From NCBI GenBank assembly GCA_937993755.1, contig CALKMA010000035.1, forward strand, positions 1 through 25,237: a stretch of 25,237 nucleotides of DNA, given 5' to 3'. Source of the DNA: HGM13233 sp900762805. GTDB lineage: Bacteria > Bacillota > Clostridia > Oscillospirales > Ruminococcaceae. Positions 20,734-25,237 of the stretch are shown here, in pieces (positions within the stretch are counted from its first letter, which is position 1; each line of letters begins with the position of its first letter). The position numbers were made by a program, and so were the translations under genes. The notes under the pieces were generated by a model, which worked only from the letters and a program-made list of their open reading frames with translations, ran no database searches and was not told the origin of the DNA.

Positions 20734-21602
20734 TCCGCTTTGCCACGACAGAGGATATCTACGTTCTCAAGGAAATGTGGGACACCGGCTTCGACGATCC
20801 GCTCAATTATATCAACTTCATTTTCGATCGGGTCTGCAAAACCGGCGATATCCTGGTATACGATATGGCGGGCAGCGTTGCCGGTATGCTGACGCTGCTG
20901 CCCGTCAAGTTCCGCTATAAAAATGAAGCCATTGAGGCCAGCTATATTTTCGGCGCCACCACCGAGCGCAAGTACCGCGGCCGCGGCGTCATGACCAATC
21001 TGCTGACGGCGGCCGAGGCTGAGGCCAAGGAGCGCGGCAGCAAGCTGACGGTGCTGGTGCCCGGCGAAAAGGCGCTCTGCAATTTCTACCGCAAGCGCGG
21101 CTACAGCGGCGACTTTTTCGTGCGCGATATCGAGCTGCTGCCCGGTATACTGGCCGATATCCCGGTGGTCGATACCACGGTGGAGTTCGATCTGATGGAC
21201 CCGGCTGTCATGTATCAGCTGCGCGAGCAGGCGCTGGCTGATATCGCCCATATCAGCTGGGAGCAGGAACAGCTCCACTTCGTGCTGGACGACTGCTATA
21301 TCTACGGCGACAATACCGCCGTCTACAGGGGGGAGCATGGCAGCAGCTATGCCGTCTACAAGGTAGTTGACCGCCACGTGTGGGTCAAGGAATGCTTCGG
21401 CAGCAGCGACATGGCCACACTGGTGCTGCTCAAGGAGGTCATCACCGCCAATACCGCGCGCGGCGCGACGGTGCGGCAGCCCATCACCTCAACGCTCTTG
21501 GCTCACGAGGGCGTCCGCACCATGTACGGCATGGCCAAGCCGCTCTACATAGACAGCTATATCCGCGATCTCGACGGATATATGAATATGATGCTTGATT
21601 AA
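20730..21602 (+). CDS. GNAT-family N-acetyltransferase
   Basis: The product has 290 residues. The acetyl-CoA-binding motif A is IFGATTERKYRGRGVMTNLL (the R-x-x-G-x-G/A loop is RKYRGRG), followed by EAKERGSKLTVLVPGEKALC and NFYRKRGY, the usual motif B. The long C-terminal part (residues about 150-290) is a second SCP2/GNAT-like half typical of Eis-type or YncA-like fused members. It overlaps the DUF2156 gene by 4 bp and has the site GAGGAGAG. The acceptor is unknown. Confidence 0.85.
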   Translation: MIRFATTEDIYVLKEMWDTGFDDPLNYINFIFDRVCKTGDILVYDMAGSVAGMLTLLPVKFRYKNEAIEASYIFGATTERKYRGRGVMTNLLTAAEAEAKERGSKLTVLVPGEKALCNFYRKRGYSGDFFVRDIELLPGILADIPVVDTTVEFDLMDPAVMYQLREQALADIAHISWEQEQLHFVLDDCYIYGDNTAVYRGEHGSSYAVYKVVDRHVWVKECFGSSDMATLVLLKEVITANTARGATVRQPITSTLLAHEGVRTMYGMAKPLYIDSYIRDLDGYMNMMLD

Positions 21603-21615
21603 AGGAGGAACCTTC

Positions 21616-22155
21616 ATGGTCGCTGTTTTTCTCGCCGAGGGCTTTGAAATAGCCGAGGCACTGGTGCCGGTCGATTATCTGCGCCGCGCCGGTATCGAGA
21701 CGGTCACCGTCTCGGTCGGCGAACGCACCGTCAAAAGCTCCTGCGGCGTCTGTGTCGTGGCTGACAGGCTGGCCGGGGAGTTGGATCCGGCGGCGCTCGA
21801 AGCCGTGGTGCTGCCCGGCGGTATGCCGGGGGCGTCCAATCTTGCCCAGAGCCCGGCGGTCAACGCCGCCATCGACAGCGCGCTGCAAAGCGGCGCCGTC
21901 ATCGGGGCCATCTGCGCCGCGCCCGCCGTCGTGCTGGCGCGCCGGGGACTGCTGCGGGGCAAGCGGGCCACCTGCTACCCCAGCTTCCGGGAGGAGCTTC
22001 TGGGCTGTCTGCCCGCCGACACTCCCGTCGTGTGGGACAAGCCTTTTGTCACGGCCGTCGGGCCGGGCTACGCGGACGCATTCGGCCTGTGTCTTATCGA
22101 ACAACTCAGAGGGGCGGAAGCCGCCGGCCGCGTGCGCGCCGGGCTCTGCCTGTAA
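21616..22155 (+). CDS. DJ-1/PfpI-family protein (YajL/ThiJ-like)
   Basis: The product has 179 residues from ATG 21616, set by AAAGGAGG. The DJ-1 landmarks are present: acidic Glu in VAVFLAEGFEIAEALVPVDY, the LRRAGIETVTVSV strand, PGGMPGASNLAQS, and the nucleophile cysteine in VIGAICAAPAVVLARRGLL, then GKRATCYPSF. Family members act as chaperones or glyoxalase/deglycase-type enzymes on damaged thiols, and which activity applies is not known. It is part of the pcrA-mltG run, 13 bp from the next gene. Confidence 0.9.
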   Translation: MVAVFLAEGFEIAEALVPVDYLRRAGIETVTVSVGERTVKSSCGVCVVADRLAGELDPAALEAVVLPGGMPGASNLAQSPAVNAAIDSALQSGAVIGAICAAPAVVLARRGLLRGKRATCYPSFREELLGCLPADTPVVWDKPFVTAVGPGYADAFGLCLIEQLRGAEAAGRVRAGLCL

Positions 22156-22167
22156 AAGGAGAAACCT

Positions 22168-23259
22168 ATGCAAAAAAGCGCAAAAAGACGGATCGACTGG
22201 TTCAGGGTCGTCACCACCTGCTTTTGTCTGACGCTGGTGGTCATCGTCATCGCCTTTGCCGTCAACATTTATCAGGATATCAACGGCTATGCCGGCAGCA
22301 CCAAGGAGGTCGAGGTCACCGTTCCCAAGGGCAGCTCGGCCAGCGACATCGCCGACATTCTGAAAAAGGACGGCATCATCACCAGCTCGCTGGCTTACAA
22401 GACCTATACCGCTTTCTATAAGGACCTGCCCAGCTACCACTACGGCAAGTTTGTGCTCAATTCCCATATGTCGTATGATGAAATTGCCGAGGCGCTCCAG
22501 AAGCCGTCGGTATTTGCCACCACGCTCAGCTTTACCTTCCCGGAGGGCACCACAGCGCTCAAGATGGCCATTATGATGTCCGAGGGCGGCATGGAGTTCA
22601 CCGTAAAGCAGTTCATGGAGGCCTGCGAGGAGGATTACAGCGAGTCCTTCGCCTTCTGCAAGCTGATCGACCGCAAAAACGACCGCTTCTGCACGCTGGA
22701 GGGCTACCTGTTCCCCAGCACCTATGAGTTCTATTACTATGACACGCCCCAGACCGTCATCAAGAAGATGCTCAAGGCCTATGAGGAGAACGTCTACACC
22801 GAAAGCGTCAAGGAATATCTCAACGAAACCGATATGACACTCGACGACCTGATGGTGCTGTCCTCCATCGTTCAGAAGGAGACGCCGGCCGACATGGAGG
22901 TCTGCGGGAAGATCGCTTCGGTTTTCCTCAACCGCCTGGCCGAGGGCAGCCCCCTTCCCAAGCTGCAGTCGGACACCTCGACTGACTGGAACGGCTACCC
23001 CGTCGGCGTGATCCAGTATTACTACGAGAATTATTCCGACGAGCAGATGCCGCAGAGTGTATTCAACGCTTACGACACCTATAAGGTCAATGGCCTGCCG
23101 GCCGGGGCCATCTGCAACCCCGGCGCCGATGTTGTGAACGCCGTTATCAGCGCGCCGGAGACCGATTATTACTACTTCGTCAGCGCCAAGGACGGCACCA
23201 CCTACTTTGGCAGAACGTTGGCCGAGCATGAAGCCAACATCAAGAAAGCCGGGCTGTAA
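22168..23259 (+). CDS. mltG: Endolytic murein transglycosylase MltG (YceG-like)
   Basis: The product has 363 residues, with one N-terminal membrane anchor (about residues 13-33, VVTTCFCLTLVVIVIAFAV), a LysM-like region (VEVTVPKGSSASDIADILKK) and the YceG catalytic domain: LEGYLFPSTYEF, LSSIVQKETP, KIASVFLNRLAEGSPLPKLQ, SDTSTDW and the end block NGLPAGAICNPGADVVNAVI followed by YYYFVSAKDGTTYFGRTLAEH. It cuts nascent glycan strands and so sets their length, near the division and elongation machinery. The E. coli enzyme has Glu-Lys-Glu where this one has Gln-Lys-Glu; the second Glu is kept. It is the last gene of the run, followed by a terminator. Confidence 0.93.
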   Translation: MQKSAKRRIDWFRVVTTCFCLTLVVIVIAFAVNIYQDINGYAGSTKEVEVTVPKGSSASDIADILKKDGIITSSLAYKTYTAFYKDLPSYHYGKFVLNSHMSYDEIAEALQKPSVFATTLSFTFPEGTTALKMAIMMSEGGMEFTVKQFMEACEEDYSESFAFCKLIDRKNDRFCTLEGYLFPSTYEFYYYDTPQTVIKKMLKAYEENVYTESVKEYLNETDMTLDDLMVLSSIVQKETPADMEVCGKIASVFLNRLAEGSPLPKLQSDTSTDWNGYPVGVIQYYYENYSDEQMPQSVFNAYDTYKVNGLPAGAICNPGADVVNAVISAPETDYYYFVSAKDGTTYFGRTLAEHEANIKKAGL

Positions 23260-23285
23260 AGCGCCCGCGCCGTATGCCGACACGC

Positions 23286-23318
23286 GCCGGCCCGCCTCCC
23301 TGCAGGCGGGCCGGCCTT
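23286..23318 (+). terminator. Terminator of the pcrA-mltG run
   Basis: Perfect 12-bp arms GCCGGCCCGCCT and AGGCGGGCCGGC surround CCCTGC. The T-run is weak (CTTTG), so termination may be incomplete. Confidence 0.65.
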
Positions 23319-23438
23319 TGCGTATGGCGGGCATTGCGCTGATGTCCATGCGGCCCTGCTCTCGCGGCGCGGCCGGCGCCTGCTGATGGCTGGCGGCGGC
23401 TTTGCGGGGCCGAAGGCCCTGACCGCCGGCCGTTGCTC

Positions 23439-23467
23439 TTGCAAGCCGGGGCGATTTGTAGTAGAAT
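23439..23467 (+). promoter_or_regulatory. Promoter of the cyclophilin gene
   Basis: TTGCAA (23439-23444) lies 17 bp from TAGAAT (23462-23467). The expected start is about 40 nt before the ATG at 23514, which has a GGAGGAAG ribosome site. Confidence 0.6.
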
Positions 23468-23513
23468 GATAAAAACAGGGCCGAAGCCCTGCATTTGAAC
23501 GGAGGAAGCAAAG

Positions 23514-24206
23514 ATGAAGCGTTTTGCGGCAATGCTGCTGGTGCTGATGCTGGCACTGCTGGCCGCCTGCGGCGAGGTAGGCTACCAACAGAATGTCCCG
23601 GAGGGCGTCGCGCAGTTCGACCCGCCGGCGGCGGGCGAGCAGATCGCCGTGTTTGAAACGACGGCCGGCCGCTTCAGCGTGCGGCTGTTCAGTGAGCTTG
23701 CGCCGCAGAATGTCAAGAATTTCATCTCGCTGGCCGAGGGAGGCGCCTATAACGGGCTGACCTTTCATCGCGTGGTGGCCGACCTGCTCATCCAGTCGGG
23801 CGACCCGACCGGCACCGGCACAGGCGGCCTGAGCAGTACCGGGCAGCCGATAGCCAACGAATTTTCATCGGCGCTGCACAATTTCACCGGCGCGGTCGGC
23901 ATGGCCGGCGGCGAGGCCGGCAATGAGAGCCAGTTTTATATCGTAACGGCGGCATCCCTTTCCGATGAGATGGCTGAGCGGATGCGCGCGGCCGGGCTCG
24001 ACCAGGCGCTTATCTCGGCCTACCAGACGGCTTTCGGCGCGCCGCACCTCGATTTCCGCTATACCGTGTTCGGGCAGGTCTATGAGGGGCTCGACGTTGT
24101 GATGCGGATCGCCGCCGGCGAAACCGACAGCCAGCACCGTCCGCTCAAGCCTGTCACCATCAAGTCTGTGACGGTGACGGCCTATCAGCCCGACACAGCG
24201 TCGTGA
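23514..24206 (+). CDS. Lipoprotein cyclophilin-type peptidyl-prolyl isomerase
   Basis: The product has 230 residues. The lipobox is LLAAC with Cys19, so the mature protein is anchored on the outer face of the membrane. The cyclophilin domain runs from about residue 43 (IAVFETTAGRFSVRLFSELA): PQNVKNFISLAEGGAYNGLT, FHRVVADLLIQSGDPTGTGTG, then an acceptor loop (HNFTGAVGMAGGEAGNESQF) and a closing VFGQVYEGLDVVMRI. The residues FHR and Q-S-G-D are the catalytic core. An inserted helical segment (LSDEMAERMRAAGLDQALIS, then AYQTAFGAPHLDFRY) is longer than in the short bacterial forms. It probably folds exported proteins. It is a single-gene unit with its own promoter and terminator. Confidence 0.92.
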   Translation: MKRFAAMLLVLMLALLAACGEVGYQQNVPEGVAQFDPPAAGEQIAVFETTAGRFSVRLFSELAPQNVKNFISLAEGGAYNGLTFHRVVADLLIQSGDPTGTGTGGLSSTGQPIANEFSSALHNFTGAVGMAGGEAGNESQFYIVTAASLSDEMAERMRAAGLDQALISAYQTAFGAPHLDFRYTVFGQVYEGLDVVMRIAAGETDSQHRPLKPVTIKSVTVTAYQPDTAS

Positions 24207-24226
24207 GCCTTGCTCTTTTACCGAAC

Positions 24227-24266
24227 AAGCCCGGTCCGAAAGCCTTTTCGGATCGGGCTTTTATTT
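24227..24266 (+). terminator. Terminator of the cyclophilin gene
   Basis: AAGCCCGGTCCGAAA pairs with TTTCGGATCGGGCTT (15 bp, one G-T pair) around GCCT, followed by TTATTT. It is 20 nt after the stop codon. Confidence 0.85.
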
Positions 24267-24735
24267 GCTGACGCGGGAAATTGGGGATGCGCGTTGATGC
24301 TTCTGTGTGCTTTTTTGCGCGGGAGGATATCGCCGAAGGGGTGAATGGGCAGCCGGATCGGCGGGGAACGGCGGCTGCCCGGCGCGCGGCTTTCGCGGGA
24401 GATGCCGGCCGGGGCGCTTGTCCGTCAAAGCTTCATTGAGACGGCAGCCGCGGCGGGATGCCGGATGACTCGTGCGACGAAAAAGCGTCAGTCCGGCCGT
24501 CTGTCATTGCAATGAGCGGCTGATTCCTGTATAATCGTTGTATGGCGGCATGGCGGCGTCCGGCGTCAGATGATGTCCGGCCGCAGCGGCTTCGGCCGGC
24601 AGCGGCAGGAAAGCCCTGTAAAGAAAGCTGCTGCCGGACAGGAGCCGGCCGCGCCCGCGCGGCGGCATGCCGGCAGGAGAAAGCCGGCTCATCTGCCGAT
24701 TCTCATACACAATCATGATTCAGGAGGTTATGACC
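24267..24735. other. Intergenic stretch with the ferritin promoter and a 190-nt leader
   Basis: No gene is supported in 24267-24500, which is GC-rich without repeats that I could see. A promoter lies at 24507-24535. The leader between it and the ferritin ATG is GC-rich with short inverted repeats (GCCGGC and CCGGCC words) but no recognisable riboswitch, Fur box or IRE-like element. Confidence 0.4.
24507..24535 (+). promoter_or_regulatory. Strong promoter of the ferritin gene
   Basis: TTGCAA (24507-24512) lies 17 bp from a perfect TATAAT (24530-24535). Transcription would start near 24542, giving a 5' leader of about 190 nt. Confidence 0.75.
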
Positions 24736-24966
24736 ATGAACGAAAAGGTGGCACGGCTGCTCAATGAGCAGATCAACAAGGAATTCTATTCGGCTTATCT
24801 CTATCTGGATTTCGCTAATTACTTTGCAGCGGTTGGGCTTGACGGCTTTGAAAACTGGTATAAGGTTCAGGCGCAGGAGGAGCGGGATCATGCGCTGCTT
24901 TTCTATCAGTATCTGCAGAACAATGGCGAGACGGTGACCTTTGAAGCGATCGGCAGCCCCTCATGA
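24736..24966 (+). pseudogene. Ferritin, truncated after the first 76 residues
   Basis: The ATG at 24736 (site AGGAGG, 8 nt away) opens MNEKVARLLNEQINKEFYSA. The non-haem ferritin ferroxidase residues begin here: Glu in NEQINKEFYSAYLYLDFANY, and EERDHALLFYQYLQNNGETV. Ferritins have about 165-175 residues; this frame stops after EAIGSPS at 24964-24966, and the remaining two helices (with the last ferroxidase ligands) are missing. The next DNA encodes the middle of an ABC exporter. The stop forms an ATGA overlap with that frame, but by accident of the join. As read, it would not form a working iron store. Confidence 0.8.
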
Positions 24967-25237
24967 CGCTGGGCATGAACGGCCTGTCGCTGTCCATTTA
25001 CTGGCTGGGTGCGGCGCTCATCAACAGCCTTTCCGACGCGGCCGCCCGTCTCTCCATGTTCAGCCAGGTGATGGTATTCAGCACCTACGCGGTCTACGTC
25101 GTAATGTCCTTTATGATGCTTGTCATGATCTATATGATGCTCCCGCAGGCGCAGGTGTCGGCTGAGCGCATCATGGAGGTGCTGGCGCGCGAGCGTTTAT
25201 CTCGACCATTGACGGATGCAGCCTGTTTTGCTATCTT
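24963..25237 (+). CDS. ABC exporter (MdlB-like) fragment, both ends missing
   Basis: The plus-strand frame that includes ATG 24963 reads PLMTLGMNGLSLSIYWLGAA, then ARLSMFSQVMVFSTYAVYVV, MSFMMLVMIYMMLPQAQVSA and ERIMEVLA. This is the last part of the membrane domain of a heterodimeric ABC exporter, corresponding to '...MLPrA.VSa.RInEVL...', just before the ATPase domain. The homology begins abruptly at about 24954, inside the ferritin gene end. Near 25190 the expected 'EVLATEPSI.DG' is not kept in frame, though a one-base change would give R-E-P-F-I-S-T-I-D-G, so there may be an indel at the window edge. It has no promoter or start of its own here. Confidence 0.75.
   Translation, partial: MTLGMNGLSLSIYWLGAALINSLSDAAARLSMFSQVMVFSTYAVYVVMSFMMLVMIYMMLPQAQVSAERIMEVLARERLSRPLTDAACFAI

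Noticed and set aside
21484..23556. A 690-residue minus-strand open frame opposite the GNAT, PfpI and mltG genes
   Set aside because: It spans several well-supported plus-strand genes and has no recognisable domain; it is a shadow frame.

Overview
The window reads as a GC-rich (well over half G+C by eye) chromosomal stretch from a gut-type member of the Clostridia, probably Oscillospiraceae-like. That is an inference from the family make-up (an AbrB-type regulator before an ABC-2 transporter, a PcrA with the long clostridial N-terminus, RecD2, ThyX rather than ThyA, DUF2156 and DUF3795 proteins), the strong AGGAGG ribosome sites and the sigma-A-type promoters. Both ends look like assembly or mobile-element boundaries: the left end lies inside an IS256-type transposase and the right end inside an ABC exporter gene joined to a cut-off ferritin gene.

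Layout. Positions 1-2010 are the wreck of a mobilisable element: the start of an IS256-family transposase inserted into a relaxase gene that is also frameshifted, an intact mobC, an oriT-like block of hairpins and tandem repeats, a small HTH protein and a broken PAS-domain gene. Positions 2513-5580 hold a promoter with a palindromic operator, a 38-residue aromatic-rich small ORF, a terminator, and a three-gene ABC importer of the TrpXYZ type. The binding protein of that importer is circularly permuted: the segment normally at the C-terminus precedes the segment normally at the N-terminus, in one open frame. A perfect palindrome (5633-5664) separates this operon from a convergent uvrA-like gene (5777-8251, minus strand).

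Positions 8345-10190 form an AT-richer island of dead genes: a beheaded alpha/beta-hydrolase fragment, a BAAT-type acyl-CoA hydrolase interrupted by one in-frame TGA, and the C-terminal part of a phage distal-tail protein with a 4-bp slippage deletion. From 10193 a strong promoter and a 265-nt leader with a terminator-like hairpin precede an AbrB-type regulator, an ABC-2 ATPase and its permease. recD2 follows, coupled to a small kinase-like gene, then a minus-strand DUF3795 gene.

Positions 15999-23259 look like one seven-gene transcription unit: pcrA, thyX, tmk, a DUF2156 protein, a GNAT protein, a DJ-1/PfpI protein and mltG. It joins a repair helicase, thymidylate synthesis (dUMP to dTMP to dTDP) and peptidoglycan termination. 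A lipoprotein cyclophilin with its own promoter and terminator, and a truncated ferritin, end the window. I saw no tRNA, rRNA or CRISPR array. The best candidate for something undescribed is the permuted binding protein together with the aromatic-rich leader ORF in front of it.
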